The notes: a model not told the origin generated them from the letters alone. 64,000 bases of DNA from Halobium salinum (GCF_026586625.1 NZ_JAODIW010000005.1:124001-188000); one strand, 5' to 3'; numbered from the stretch's first letter, positions 1 to 9,370 are shown. Numbers and translations are program-made.

Positions 1-183
1 GGCGGCATGGTCGGCCCGGCCCTGTTCGGCCTCGCGTCGACCGTCACCTCTATCGAACTCACCTACGCGGTCGGGAGCCTGCTCGCGTTCGCGGCCGCCG
101 TCCTGACCCAGGTCGCGCTCGTCGAGAGCTTCGAGACGCCGGACGCCCCCGTCGGCGCGGAGCCGGAGTCGGACGCGGACTGA
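1..183 (+). CDS. C-terminal end of a membrane transporter (partial)
   Basis: An open frame enters from the left edge and stops with TGA at 181-183, giving the last 60 residues of a protein. It has a glycine/alanine-rich hydrophobic segment of about 20 residues (around residues 28-47 of the visible part) and a short acidic tail rich in Asp, Glu and Pro. A last transmembrane helix followed by an acidic cytoplasmic tail is what haloarchaeal major-facilitator permeases look like, so a transporter is likely, but the family cannot be proved from this fragment. It is transcribed toward the convergent gene at 220-630. Confidence 0.5.
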   Translation, partial: GGMVGPALFGLASTVTSIELTYAVGSLLAFAAAVLTQVALVESFETPDAPVGAEPESDAD

Positions 184-219
184 CCCCCCGTCACGGGCCC
201 GCCGACTCTCGCGTCCGGG

Positions 220-630
220 TCAATCCGACCGGCGCAGCCGGAGGCGTGCGCCGCCGTCCAAATCGTCGAGCCCCGAGACGTCGTCGACCGTCGCGAACAC
301 CCCGACCGGCGAGGCGGCGACCGGTACCGCCCCGTCGCTCGCCGGCGTCGGCCCCCAGAACAGACAGACCGCCCGGCCGGCCGGCCAGTAGGCGAGCGCG
401 CCGACGGGCACCTCCCGGACCCCGTCTTCTACCGGCGCGTCGATTCCGGTCCGCACGTACAGTTCCTCGCCCCACCGGGCGGCGTCACCCTCGACGGGGA
501 GCGCCGCCGAGACCGCGTCACGGAGCGCCGGTTCGGCGTCCGTCCACGTCGCGTCGAGGGCCAGGTCGTCGACGTCGACGAGGAAGTCGGTGTCGGTCGG
601 GTCGTCGCTCGGCGTGTCGGCCGGTGACAT
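220..630 (-). CDS. Cyclophilin-like fold protein (COG2164 type)
   Basis: This 136-residue acidic protein contains the stretch GALAYWPAGRAVCLFWGPTP (about residues 79-98) followed by an ASPV motif. That arrangement is characteristic of the small cyclophilin-like proteins of COG2164, whose biochemical role is unsettled. I start it at the ATG complementary to 628-630 (protein beginning MSPADTP); the frame stays open much further upstream, but that extension overlaps the start of the opposite gene at 742 and has unsuitable composition. It is divergent from the dehydratase gene at 742. Family assignment is from remembered motif resemblance; function is unknown. Confidence 0.6.
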   Translation of the reverse strand: MSPADTPSDDPTDTDFLVDVDDLALDATWTDAEPALRDAVSAALPVEGDAARWGEELYVRTGIDAPVEDGVREVPVGALAYWPAGRAVCLFWGPTPASDGAVPVAASPVGVFATVDDVSGLDDLDGGARLRLRRSD

Positions 631-741
631 GGGACCGTGCTCGGAGTCGGGAACCAAAAGGATTCGTCCGTACTCGGAGCCGACCGACGTGACCCCGACC
701 GCCGGGCGAAGCTTCTTGTCGGCCCCTCTCGACCACGGACC

Positions 742-1905
742 ATGCCACCGACTATCACGTCCGTGGAGGCGTTCGCGTTCACCTACGACCGGGAGCACGT
801 CCGGAGTCAGACGGTCGGGCCGCTGGTGTACGCCGAGGGGGAGACGGCCGAGCTGACGGGGTACGCCGTCCGAATCGACACCGACTCCGGGGTCACCGGG
901 GAGTTCGTCGGCGGGACGGCCTCGGGCCACGCGCAGATAGCCGAGGTGGCCCCCTACCTGGTCGGGGAGAACCCGCTCGACCGGGAGCGCCACTGGTCCG
1001 AACTGAAACGGGCGCTGCGCGCCACCGACCGGATGGGGCTCGGGCCGCTGGACATCGCGCTGTGGGACCTCGCCGGCGAGCGCTACGACGCGCCGGTTCA
1101 CGAGCTACTCGGCACGTACCGCGACCGACTGCCGGCGTACGCCTCGACGTACTTCGGTGACGCCGACGCGGCGGGGCTCGACACGCCGGCGGCCTACGCC
1201 GACTACGCCGAGGCCTGTCGCGACGCCGGCTTCCCTGCGTTCAAGGTTCACCCCGTCGAGGGCGGCGACGTCGACCGGGACGTCGCGACGGTTCACGCCG
1301 TCGCGGACGCGGTCGGCGACGACCTCGACCTGATGCTCGACCCCGTCTGCGGGTACGGGACGTTCGCCGAGGCGCTCGCGGTCGGGCGGGCCTGTGACGA
1401 GTGCGGCTTCTACTGGTACGAGGACCCCTACCGCGACGCAGGCACCTCGGCTCACGGCCACGGGGCGCTCAGAGACCGCCTCGACACCCCGCTGCTGCAG
1501 GCGGAGATGATTCGAGGGGTGGAGGCCCACACCGACTTCGTCGACGCCGGCGCGACCGACTTCGTCCGCGCCGACCCGGTCTGGGACGGGGGCATCACGG
1601 GTGCGATGAAGATCGCCCGCGTCGCCGAGGGCCACGGGCTCGACGTGGAGTACCACCTCGCCGGCCCGCACACCCGCCACTGCATGGCCGCCACCCGCAA
1701 CGCGAACTACTACGAACTCGGCCTGGTCGGCCCGGAGGCGTCGGTACCCCACTCCGAGCCGCCGGTGTACGATTCGTACACGGACGGGGTCGACGCGCTC
1801 GACGGCGACGGGACGGTACCGGTCCCCGACGGGCCGGGGCTCGGCGTCGACTACGACTGGGCGTACATCGAGGACAACGCGACCGACGTCGTCGTCGCCG
1901 AGTGA
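742..1905 (+). CDS. Enolase-superfamily (mandelate racemase/muconate lactonizing) sugar-acid dehydratase
   Basis: The 387-residue protein has the two-domain enolase-superfamily layout: a capping domain (residues 1-125) and a TIM barrel. The metal ligands are in place (D200 in LMLDPV, E227 in WYEDPY, E255 in QAEM), and a K-x-H (168-170) stands where the catalytic K-x-K usually lies on barrel strand 2. A WHLAGPH-like histidine region is seen near residues 303-312. Members dehydrate aldonates or epimerise alpha-hydroxy acids. The substrate is not readable; L-rhamnonate, L-fuconate or a pentonate would fit the neighbourhood. The ATG at 742 is chosen because the upstream in-frame extension lacks family similarity. 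Confidence 0.78.
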   Translation: MPPTITSVEAFAFTYDREHVRSQTVGPLVYAEGETAELTGYAVRIDTDSGVTGEFVGGTASGHAQIAEVAPYLVGENPLDRERHWSELKRALRATDRMGLGPLDIALWDLAGERYDAPVHELLGTYRDRLPAYASTYFGDADAAGLDTPAAYADYAEACRDAGFPAFKVHPVEGGDVDRDVATVHAVADAVGDDLDLMLDPVCGYGTFAEALAVGRACDECGFYWYEDPYRDAGTSAHGHGALRDRLDTPLLQAEMIRGVEAHTDFVDAGATDFVRADPVWDGGITGAMKIARVAEGHGLDVEYHLAGPHTRHCMAATRNANYYELGLVGPEASVPHSEPPVYDSYTDGVDALDGDGTVPVPDGPGLGVDYDWAYIEDNATDVVVAE

Positions 1906-2009
1906 GGGGTGAGCGGGTCGGGTGGGCCGGGCGGTCGACGACCCGAGCGCGTTTCGTCCTCGATCCTCGGTCGCCAAGAGTTATCAGGGTGCGCACGGAC
2001 CGACGAGAC

Positions 2010-2978
2010 ATGGTTGAGCCTGCACTCATCCTCCCGCCGGAGCCGGACGACCGCTGGAAACTCGCGAGACAGATGGGCGTCGAGAAGGCCGTCGTCCACC
2101 CGCTCGAAATCGGCGAGGACAAGCGCTTCTGGGAGTTCGAGGAGCTGCGCGGCATGGTGAACTGGTTCGAGGGCGCCGGCCTCGACGTGGCCGTCATCGA
2201 GGGGAGCGTCCCGATTACGGACAAGACGCGCCTCGGGCTGGAGGGGCGCGAGGAGGAGATAGAGACGTTCAAGCAGTTCCTCCGGGACTGCGGCGAGTTG
2301 GGTATCCCCACCGTCTGCTACGACTGGATGGCGAGCGTCCGCTGGGCGCGCACCGACGTCCACATCGAGAGTCGCGGCGGGTCGCTCACCTCCGGTTTCG
2401 ACCTCGACCGGATGGAGGGCCTCCCCGAAGGGCGAGAGCCGGTCGACGTGACCCACGAGGAACTGTGGGGGAACTTAGAGTACTTCCTCGAGGAGGTCGT
2501 CCCCGTCGCCGAGGAGGCCGGTGTGAAACTCGGGCTCCACCCCGACGACCCGCCGCGCGAGGAGCTGGCGGGAATCCCCCGGATAATCAACAGCGTCGAG
2601 GCGTACGACCGCGTGCTGGACATCGTCGACAGCCCGCACAACGGCGTCACGTTCGGACAGGGGAACTTCACGGCGATGGGCGCAGACATCCCCGAGGCCA
2701 TCCGCCACTTCGGCGACCGCATCGTGTTCGCACACTTCCGCGACGTCGAGGGCGACGCCGACGGGTTCGTCGAGACGTGGCACGACGACGGACCGACGGA
2801 CATGCTCGAGGCGATGCGCGCGTACCACGAGGTCGGCTTCGAGGGCGTGATGCGCCCGGACCACGTGCCGACGATGGCCGGCGAGCAGAACGACAACCCG
2901 GGGTACGAGACGAAAGGTCGGCTGTTCGCCATCGGCTACATGAAGGGGCTACTGGAGGCCGTCGAGAAGGGGTCGTGA
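2010..2978 (+). CDS. uxuA: D-mannonate dehydratase
   Basis: This 322-residue protein matches the UxuA family, which dehydrates D-mannonate to 2-keto-3-deoxy-D-gluconate in hexuronate catabolism. Family landmarks are CYDWM at residues 103-107, HPDDPP at 177-182 and MRPDHVP around 281-287, which supply metal and active-site residues. The protein is shorter than the bacterial enzymes of about 390 residues but not truncated at either end. A TATA-like GAGTTATCAG lies at 1977-1986, about 25-30 bp before the ATG, so transcription probably starts very near the start codon. The product feeds the PfkB kinase or DapA-type aldolase nearby. Confidence 0.88.
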   Translation: MVEPALILPPEPDDRWKLARQMGVEKAVVHPLEIGEDKRFWEFEELRGMVNWFEGAGLDVAVIEGSVPITDKTRLGLEGREEEIETFKQFLRDCGELGIPTVCYDWMASVRWARTDVHIESRGGSLTSGFDLDRMEGLPEGREPVDVTHEELWGNLEYFLEEVVPVAEEAGVKLGLHPDDPPREELAGIPRIINSVEAYDRVLDIVDSPHNGVTFGQGNFTAMGADIPEAIRHFGDRIVFAHFRDVEGDADGFVETWHDDGPTDMLEAMRAYHEVGFEGVMRPDHVPTMAGEQNDNPGYETKGRLFAIGYMKGLLEAVEKGS

Positions 2979-2997
2979 GGCGAACGCGGCGGGGGTC

Positions 2998-4041
2998 TCA
3001 CTCCCGGAGGACGGAGACGTCGAACACCGGCTTGCACGTCCGCCCGGCGAGAAACGCCTCGAACGCCTCGTCGGCGTCGTCGAGTGAGAACCGGTCGTCG
3101 AGGAGCGTCCCGGCGTCGACGTCGCCCGAGCGAATGAGCCGGACCGAGCGCTCGAAGTCCTCGTAGGTCGAGGCGTACGAACACTGGAGGTCGACCTCGG
3201 CGCGAACCAGCGGCGAGTACGGCATCGTCGTCTCCCCCGTCTGTCCCACGAGGACGACCTGCCCGCCCTTGCGCACCTCGTCGACCGACATCCGGAGTCC
3301 GGAGGGATGGCCGGTCGTGTCGAAGACGACGTCGTATCCGACGCCGTCTGTCGCCGCTTCCCGCCGCGCCGCCGGGTCCTCGGCTTCGACGTTCAGCGTC
3401 TCGAAGCCGAGCTCCTCGGCGAGCGGGAGCCGGTACTCCGCGTCGCGGCCGACGCCGGCGACGACGACATCCCCGCCCTGGGCGTCGGCGATCTGTGCGG
3501 TGAGCAGTCCGATGGGTCCGGGGCCGGCGACGAGCACCCGGTCGCCCGCGTCGAGACGGGAGTTGTGGATGACCGCGCGGGCGCCGATGCTCGTCGGTTC
3601 GACGAGGGCGGCGTGTTCCGGCGGGATGTCGTCCGGGACGGGGTGGAGCGCGTCCTCGGGAACGGCGATGTAGCCGGCGTAGGCGCCGTCGTGGTCGACC
3701 CCGGTGATGACGGCGTCCTGGCAGACATTCTCCTCACCGAGTCGACACTGGTAACACTCCCCACAGCCCCGGATGGGGCGCTCGACGACGCGGTCGCCCG
3801 GCGAGAACGCCGTCACCGCCTCGCCGACCGCGACGACGCGCCCCGAGTACTCGTGACCGATGACCGTCGGCAGCTCCATCCGCTCGAACGCCGACTCGAA
3901 CTCGTAGATGCCCGCGTCGCTCCCACAGAGACCGGCGTAGTCGACTTCTATCAGTGCCTCGTCGGCGGCCGGTTCCGGCTTCGGACGGTCGACGATACCC
4001 ATTGCACCCTCGGTTCGGCGTTGCTTGGCGAGTCCGCGCAT
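2998..4041 (-). CDS. Zinc-dependent medium-chain alcohol/polyol dehydrogenase
   Basis: The 347-residue protein is a medium-chain dehydrogenase of the threonine/sorbitol dehydrogenase type. Catalytic zinc ligands C39 and H63-E64 are present, as is the four-cysteine structural zinc lobe (C93, C96, C99, C107), followed by a Rossmann motif VLVAGPGPIGLL near residue 170. It probably oxidises a sugar, polyol or L-threonine-like substrate with NAD(P)+. Starting at the ATG complementary to 4039-4041 places a TATA-like box (TTTTTGG on the minus strand, about 4063-4070) at the usual distance. It is convergent with uxuA and divergent from the dehydratase at 4164. Confidence 0.8.
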   Translation of the reverse strand: MRGLAKQRRTEGAMGIVDRPKPEPAADEALIEVDYAGLCGSDAGIYEFESAFERMELPTVIGHEYSGRVVAVGEAVTAFSPGDRVVERPIRGCGECYQCRLGEENVCQDAVITGVDHDGAYAGYIAVPEDALHPVPDDIPPEHAALVEPTSIGARAVIHNSRLDAGDRVLVAGPGPIGLLTAQIADAQGGDVVVAGVGRDAEYRLPLAEELGFETLNVEAEDPAARREAATDGVGYDVVFDTTGHPSGLRMSVDEVRKGGQVVLVGQTGETTMPYSPLVRAEVDLQCSYASTYEDFERSVRLIRSGDVDAGTLLDDRFSLDDADEAFEAFLAGRTCKPVFDVSVLRE

Positions 4042-4163
4042 ACCCGGATAGGCGGTCGGTCGGACCAAAAATGTGGCGAGCCGAGCGCCGAGACGGCGGA
4101 CTCGACTCGGCCGTGCCTACAGATGCCAAACGTGAAATGTCCGCACCCAGATGTCGCAGGCGC

Positions 4164-5405
4164 ATGCCCGACTACCGGAAGCTACGCGACCCGAACGCCG
4201 AGTACACCATGCGCGACCTCTCGGGAGAGACGATGGGGCTGGAGGCCGACCGCGGCGGCCCCCGCGACGTCGAGATAACCGACGTGCAGACCACGATGGT
4301 CGACGGCAACTACCCCTGGATTCTCGTGCGCGTCTACACCGACGCCGGAATCGTCGGCACCGGCGAGTCCTACTGGGGCGGCGGCGACGCCGAGATTATC
4401 GACCGCATGACACCCTTCCTCGTCGGCGAGAACCCCCTCGACATCGACCGTCTGTTCGAGCATCTCATCCAGAAGATGTCCGGCGAGGGCTCCATCTCCG
4501 GGAAGGTCGTCTCCGGCATCTCCGGCATCGAGATCGCCCTCCACGACGCCGCCGGCAAGATTCTCGACGTCCCGGCCTACCAACTCGTCGGCGGGAAGTA
4601 CCGCGACGAGGTCCGCATGTACTGTGACTGTCACGCCGGCGACGAGTCCGAACCCGCGTCGAACGCCCGCGAGGCCGAGCGCGTCGTCGAGGAGTTGGGG
4701 TACGACGCGCTGAAGTTCGACCTCGACGTTCCGTCGGGCCACGAGAAGGACCGCGCCAACCGCCACCTCCGAGGGCCGGAGGTACAACACAAGGTCGACA
4801 TCGTGGAGGCGGTCTGTGAGGCGGTCGGCGACCGTGCGGACGTCGCCTTCGACTGCCACTGGTCGTTCTCGGGCGGGAGCGCGAAACGGCTCGCGGCCGG
4901 TATCGAGGAGTACGACGTCTGGTGGCTCGAAGACCCCGTCCCGCCGGAGAACCACGACGTCCAGCGCGAGGTGACCCAGTCGGCGCCGACGACGCCGGTC
5001 ACGGTCGGCGAGAACGTCTACCGCAAACACGGCCACCGGCGACTGTTCGAGGAACAGGCCGTCGACATCGTCGCGCCGGACCTGCCCCGAGTCGGCGGGA
5101 TGCGCGAGACGCGGAAGATCGCGGACATGGCCGACACCTACTACGTCCCCGTCGCGATGCACAACGTCTCCTCGCCCATCGGGACGATGGCCTCCGCGCA
5201 GGTGGCGGCGGCCATCCCGAACTCGCTGGCCGTCGAGTACCACTCCTACCAGCTCGGCTGGTGGGAGGACCTCGTCGAGGAGGACGACCTCATCGAGGAC
5301 GGCCGGATGGAGATTCCCGAGAAGCCGGGACTGGGTCTCACGCTGAATCTGGACGCCGTCGAAGAGCACATGGTCGAAGGGGAGACGCTGTTCGACGAGG
5401 CGTAG
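4164..5405 (+). CDS. Enolase-superfamily sugar-acid dehydratase (gluconate/galactonate dehydratase-like)
   Basis: A 413-residue enolase-superfamily protein with an N-terminal capping domain and a TIM barrel. Likely metal and catalytic residues are D230 and H232 in AFDCHW, E256 in WLEDPV and E283 in VGENVY, with a late MHNVSSPIG motif carrying the general-acid histidine near residue 329. K184 in LKFD stands in the strand-2 lysine position. The family converts aldonates such as gluconate, galactonate or xylonate into 2-keto-3-deoxy acids. The start at 4164 gives a 40-residue N-terminal extension before the domain; the internal ATG at 4209 is an alternative. Exact substrate is open. Confidence 0.78.
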   Translation: MPDYRKLRDPNAEYTMRDLSGETMGLEADRGGPRDVEITDVQTTMVDGNYPWILVRVYTDAGIVGTGESYWGGGDAEIIDRMTPFLVGENPLDIDRLFEHLIQKMSGEGSISGKVVSGISGIEIALHDAAGKILDVPAYQLVGGKYRDEVRMYCDCHAGDESEPASNAREAERVVEELGYDALKFDLDVPSGHEKDRANRHLRGPEVQHKVDIVEAVCEAVGDRADVAFDCHWSFSGGSAKRLAAGIEEYDVWWLEDPVPPENHDVQREVTQSAPTTPVTVGENVYRKHGHRRLFEEQAVDIVAPDLPRVGGMRETRKIADMADTYYVPVAMHNVSSPIGTMASAQVAAAIPNSLAVEYHSYQLGWWEDLVEEDDLIEDGRMEIPEKPGLGLTLNLDAVEEHMVEGETLFDEA

Positions 5406-5493
5406 ACCGGCCGAAGCAGTTCGGTCTCCCGGTCTCTCGGCCCCAGTCACCTAACCCCGTTCACACCGACCACTCCGATTTCTCGCACCGCCG

Positions 5494-6300
5494 CTACGCC
5501 GACCAGGGGGCGCCCTCCCGCTCGATGAGGCGCTCCGTCCGCCGGACGCCGTCGATGGATTCGACCTCCGCGCTCGTCAGCGCGAGGTCGAGCGCGGCCC
5601 TGTTGTCCGCGATGTGAGCCTCGCTCGTCGCCTTCGGGACGGCGGTCACGTTCTCCTTCGAGAGGAGCCAGGCGAGACAGACCTGCGCGGGGCTGACTCC
5701 GCGCCGTTCCGCGATTCGGACGACCTCGGGCACGTCGAACGCGCCGCCCTGCGCGAGCGGGGAGTAGGCGACCTGGTAGTAGTCGTGTTCCCGGGCGTGT
5801 TCTAAGAGCGCCTCCTGCTGGAGGAGCGGGTGCATCTCCACCTGGTGGGCGAACAGCGGAGCGTCGAGGACGTCCAGCGCCTCGTCGAGCAGGTCGGGGC
5901 CGAAGTTGGAGACGCCGACGTGGTCGACGGTACCGCGGTCGACCAGTTCGTCGAACGCCGGGAGCGTCTCGGCGGCGTCGTAGTTGCCGACCGGCCAGTG
6001 AACGTACAGCAGGTCGAGAGTGTCGACGCCGAGTCGGCGCAGACTGTCCTCGACGCCGTCGAGCACCTCGTCGTACGCGAGCCCCGTCTGCTCCGGGTGG
6101 AGTTTCGTCGCGACGAAGACCTCCTCCCGCGGGACCGACGCGGCCGCGATTCCCTCCCCGACCGCACGCTCGTTGCCGTAGAACTGGGCGGTGTCGACGT
6201 GCGTGTAGCCGGACTCCAGCGCGAGTCTGACGCTCTCTGCGCACTGTTCGGGGTCGGTGTTCTGCCACGTGCCGAGTCCGAGCGCTGGAATTCGGTTCAT
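5494..6300 (-). CDS. Aldo/keto reductase
   Basis: A 268-residue aldo/keto reductase of the small (AKR5-like) type. The beginning IPALGLGTWQ, the catalytic tetrad region HVDTAQFYGNE with Asp and Tyr, the lysine in ATKLHPE, and the VHWP and GVSNFG motifs follow the family order; the C-terminal part carries VPKATS, which contacts the cofactor phosphate. It reduces or oxidises sugar aldehydes with NADPH. The ATG at 6298-6300 is supported by a TATA-like box on the minus strand at 6324-6333. A longer reading frame runs upstream but is arginine-rich and out of character. Role in the cluster (aldose dehydrogenase or keto-acid reductase) is inferred. Confidence 0.85.
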   Translation of the reverse strand: MNRIPALGLGTWQNTDPEQCAESVRLALESGYTHVDTAQFYGNERAVGEGIAAASVPREEVFVATKLHPEQTGLAYDEVLDGVEDSLRRLGVDTLDLLYVHWPVGNYDAAETLPAFDELVDRGTVDHVGVSNFGPDLLDEALDVLDAPLFAHQVEMHPLLQQEALLEHAREHDYYQVAYSPLAQGGAFDVPEVVRIAERRGVSPAQVCLAWLLSKENVTAVPKATSEAHIADNRAALDLALTSAEVESIDGVRRTERLIEREGAPWSA

Positions 6301-6604
6301 AGGGACAGCAACGCCGGTTCGTGCCATATAACTCCGGGTTCGGCCAGACGCCGGCCCCGCCGGTGTGCTGGTCGGCCGCCGGGTCGACCGGTCCGGCCCC
6401 GAGACCGAACACGACGAAGGAGTTCGGTCGGGCGGTCGGCTCCGCGGACCGTGTGACCCGTGTCTCGCCTCCACGAGGGAGCTACTGCTTCGTCCGGTCG
6501 AGCACCGGGATGGCCGTCCCGCCACCCGTCGTCGGAGGGGCGCCCCGACCGCAAGCGGCGGGGTGAGGAAAACGATTAACCGTGCTCCCGCGCGACACGC
6601 TACC
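6301..6604. promoter_or_regulatory. Divergent promoter region of the aldo/keto reductase and lutC
   Basis: The 304-bp gap separates two divergent genes. A minus-strand TATA-like AGTTATATGG at 6324-6333 serves the aldo/keto reductase starting at 6300, and a plus-strand CGATTAACC at about 6571-6579 lies 26-34 bp before the lutC ATG at 6605. Both spacings suit leaderless or near-leaderless haloarchaeal transcripts. No convincing gene or operator palindrome is seen between them. Confidence 0.5.
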
Positions 6605-7114
6605 ATGTCAGCCACACGTATCGCCGAGTTCGGCGAGTCGCTGGAGGCCCACGGGGTCTCGTGGGCACGCACCGACGCCGACGGGTTCGCATCGACGCTA
6701 GTCGAGTCGCTCGTCGAACCGGCCGTCGGCGTCCCGCTCGGCTACGAAGGGGTGTCGCTCGACGATGCACCGGTGACGGTCGACCCGACGCCCGCGGAGC
6801 TACGCGCGGCGACGACGGGCGTCACCCCCGTCAGACTGGGCGTCGCCGCCTACGGGAGCTTCCTCGTCGACTCTGACGCGAAGGGGTCCGAGCCGGTGAG
6901 CCTCTACCCCGAGCGCCACGTCGCCGTCGTCCGCGGGAGCGACCTCGTCGCCGACCTCCCGGCGGCGCTCGACGAGTTGGGGGCGTCGTACGCGGCGGAG
7001 CCGTCGAGCGCGGTGTTCGCTACCGGGCCGAGCGCGACCGGCGACATGGGCGCACTCGTCGAAGGAGTCCACGGGCCGAAGCACGTCCACGCGGTCGTGC
7101 TGGAGGACCGGTAG
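6605..7114 (+). CDS. lutC: LutC, lactate utilisation LUD-domain protein
   Basis: A 169-residue LUD-domain protein. The fold is recognised by AAYGSFLVDSD (about residues 79-89), the SLYPERHVAVV strand and the C-terminal EGVHGPKHVHAVVLE ending typical of LutC. In bacteria LutABC together oxidise L-lactate to pyruvate through an iron-sulfur complex. It is immediately followed, with no gap, by the LutB-LutA fusion at 7115, so the two are almost certainly co-transcribed and form one complex. The pair would remove lactate produced from lactaldehyde in deoxysugar breakdown (inference). Confidence 0.85.
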   Translation: MSATRIAEFGESLEAHGVSWARTDADGFASTLVESLVEPAVGVPLGYEGVSLDDAPVTVDPTPAELRAATTGVTPVRLGVAAYGSFLVDSDAKGSEPVSLYPERHVAVVRGSDLVADLPAALDELGASYAAEPSSAVFATGPSATGDMGALVEGVHGPKHVHAVVLEDR

Positions 7115-9337
7115 ATGGCCGTCGACGACCCCACGGAGAAGGCGGCCCACATCCGCCACCTGCTCGCGACCGAGCGCGAGGCGGTCCGGGAGAACACGAG
7201 CCACTTCAACCGCGAGCGCTACCGCGCGTCGGCCGAGTACGAGGGGTACGAGGAGCTCAGGAGCCGGGCGCGGGAGATCAAGGAGGACGCCATCGAGCGC
7301 CTGCCGGAACTGGTCGAGACGGTCCGCGAGTCGGTCGAGGCGAACGGCGGGACGGTGTACGTCGCCGACGACGCCGCGGACGCGAACCGCTACGTCGAGG
7401 AGGTCGTCCGGGACCAAGGCGACACGGTCGTGAAGTCGAAGTCGATGACGACCGAGGAGATCGACCTCAACGAGGCCCTGGAGGCGGCGGGCGCCGACGT
7501 GTACGAGACGGACCTCGGCGAGTTCGTCGTGCAGGTCGCCGACGAGGCGCCCTCACACATCGTCGGCCCCTCGCTGCACAAGTCAAGCGACGACATCGCG
7601 GCGCTGTTCAACGCCCACTTCGACCCGGAGGAGCCGCTCTCGACCGCCGAGGAGCTCACCGAGTTCGCCCGCGACTACCTCGGCGACCGTATCGTCGAGG
7701 CCGACGTGGGGGTCACGGGCGCGAACTTCGTGCTCGCCGAGTCGGGGACCATCACCCTCGTCACGAACGAGGGGAACGCCCGGAAGGTGGCGGCGACGCC
7801 GGACACGCACGTCGCCGTCGCCGGGATAGAGAAGCTCCTCCCCTCTATCGAGGAGCTGGGGCCGTTCACCGAACTCATCGCCCGCGCCGCGACCGGTCAG
7901 GACGTCCCGCAGTACCTCTCGATGCTCACGCCGCCCTCCGACTCCCCCTCGCTCGACTTCGACGACCCCACCACGCCGCTGTCCGAGCAGGGAAGCGAGA
8001 ATCGGGAGTTCCACCTCGTTCTCCTCGACAACGGCCGGACGGCGATGCGCGACGACCCCGAACTGCGGGAGACGCTGTACTGTATCCGCTGTGGCGCCTG
8101 CGCGAACTCCTGTGCGAACTTCCAGCAGGTGGGCGGCCACGCCTTCGGCGGGGAGACCTACACCGGCGGCATCGCCACCGGCTGGGAGGCCGGCGTCGAG
8201 GGCCTCGACACCGCCGCCGAGTTCAACGACCTCTGTACGGGCTGTTCGCGCTGCGTGAACGCCTGCCCCGTCGAGATCGACATCCCGTGGATAAACACGG
8301 TCGTCCGTGACCGCGTGAACAGGAACGGCGACGAGGGGCAGTTCGACCACCTCGTCGAGGGGCTCACGCCCGACGCGGAGCCGGGCGGGATGGACCTCGG
8401 CAAGCGCTTCTTCGGCAACTTCGAGACGGCGGCGAAGCTGGGGAGCGCGACGGCTCCGCTGTCGAACTGGCTCGCGAAGTCGGGGCCGGTTCGTGCGGGC
8501 ATGGAGCGTGCCCTGGGAATCGACCGCCGGCGCGACCTCCCCCGGTTCGAGCGGGAGACGTTCCGCGACTGGTTCGAGGCCCGCGGCGGCGCGCTGGTCT
8601 CCGCCGACGAGGCGACCCGCGAGGCGGTGGTGTACCCCGACCTCTACACGAACTACGTCCGGCCGGAGCGCGGGCGCGCCGCCGTCCGGGTACTGGAGGC
8701 GCTCTCGGTCCGCGTGCAGGTGCCGGACGTCCCCTCCAGTGGCCGGGCGCCCCTCTCGCAGGGGATGGTCGCCACCGCCGACGCGAAGGCCAGCCGGGTG
8801 TTCGGCGCGCTCGCGGAGCACCTCGACGCCGGCCGCGACGTCGTCGTGGTCGAGCCGAGCGACCTCGCCATGTTCCGCCGGGAGTACGAGAAGTTCCTCC
8901 CCGAGGCCTCCCACGAACGCCTGTCGGAGAACAGCTACGAGGTCGTCGAGTACGTGTTCGGCCTACTGGAGAACGGCGGGGACGCCGAGGCGCTCGCGGG
9001 ACCGGACGCCGACGACCCGGGCGTCGCCTACCACAGCCACTGCCAGCAGCGGACGCTCGGTGCCGCCGCTCACACCGAGGCGGTGCTCGACCGACTGGGG
9101 TACGACGTCGTCCTCTCGGAGGCCGAGTGCTGCGGGATGGCCGGCAGCTTCGGCTACAAGCGCGACTACTACGAGCTCAGCATGGCCGTCGGCGAGGAGC
9201 TGGCGACGGAGTTCGGCGGCGCCCACGAGGGGCGACGGGTCGTCGCCAGCGGGACCTCCTGTCTCGACCAGCTGGACGACCTCCTCGAACGGAAGCCGGC
9301 ACACCCGGTCGAACTGCTCGACCCGGCGCGGCGGTGA
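7115..9337 (+). CDS. Fused LutB-LutA iron-sulfur lactate oxidation protein
   Basis: This 740-residue protein joins two subunits that are separate in bacteria. Residues 60-300 form a LUD domain; two [4Fe-4S] motifs follow (C323, C326, C329, C333 and C374, C377, C380, C384), as in LutB; the C-terminal third carries one clear CCG element (ECCGMAGSFGY near residue 672) preceded by HSHCQQR, as in the cysteine-rich LutA/GlpC domain. It would pass electrons from L-lactate to a quinone or other acceptor at the cytoplasmic face of the membrane. The ATG directly abuts the lutC stop codon. The fused architecture is visible in the sequence; substrate is inferred from family. Confidence 0.83.
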   Translation: MAVDDPTEKAAHIRHLLATEREAVRENTSHFNRERYRASAEYEGYEELRSRAREIKEDAIERLPELVETVRESVEANGGTVYVADDAADANRYVEEVVRDQGDTVVKSKSMTTEEIDLNEALEAAGADVYETDLGEFVVQVADEAPSHIVGPSLHKSSDDIAALFNAHFDPEEPLSTAEELTEFARDYLGDRIVEADVGVTGANFVLAESGTITLVTNEGNARKVAATPDTHVAVAGIEKLLPSIEELGPFTELIARAATGQDVPQYLSMLTPPSDSPSLDFDDPTTPLSEQGSENREFHLVLLDNGRTAMRDDPELRETLYCIRCGACANSCANFQQVGGHAFGGETYTGGIATGWEAGVEGLDTAAEFNDLCTGCSRCVNACPVEIDIPWINTVVRDRVNRNGDEGQFDHLVEGLTPDAEPGGMDLGKRFFGNFETAAKLGSATAPLSNWLAKSGPVRAGMERALGIDRRRDLPRFERETFRDWFEARGGALVSADEATREAVVYPDLYTNYVRPERGRAAVRVLEALSVRVQVPDVPSSGRAPLSQGMVATADAKASRVFGALAEHLDAGRDVVVVEPSDLAMFRREYEKFLPEASHERLSENSYEVVEYVFGLLENGGDAEALAGPDADDPGVAYHSHCQQRTLGAAAHTEAVLDRLGYDVVLSEAECCGMAGSFGYKRDYYELSMAVGEELATEFGGAHEGRRVVASGTSCLDQLDDLLERKPAHPVELLDPARR

Positions 9338-9370
9338 GCCTCGGGTCGATGAATCGCTGAGGCGCCGCGT

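Noticed and set aside
634-1101. Upstream extension of the cyclophilin-like protein to 1101
   Set aside because: The extension lies opposite the start of the dehydratase at 742, has no family similarity, and the internal ATG at 630 begins the acidic domain properly.
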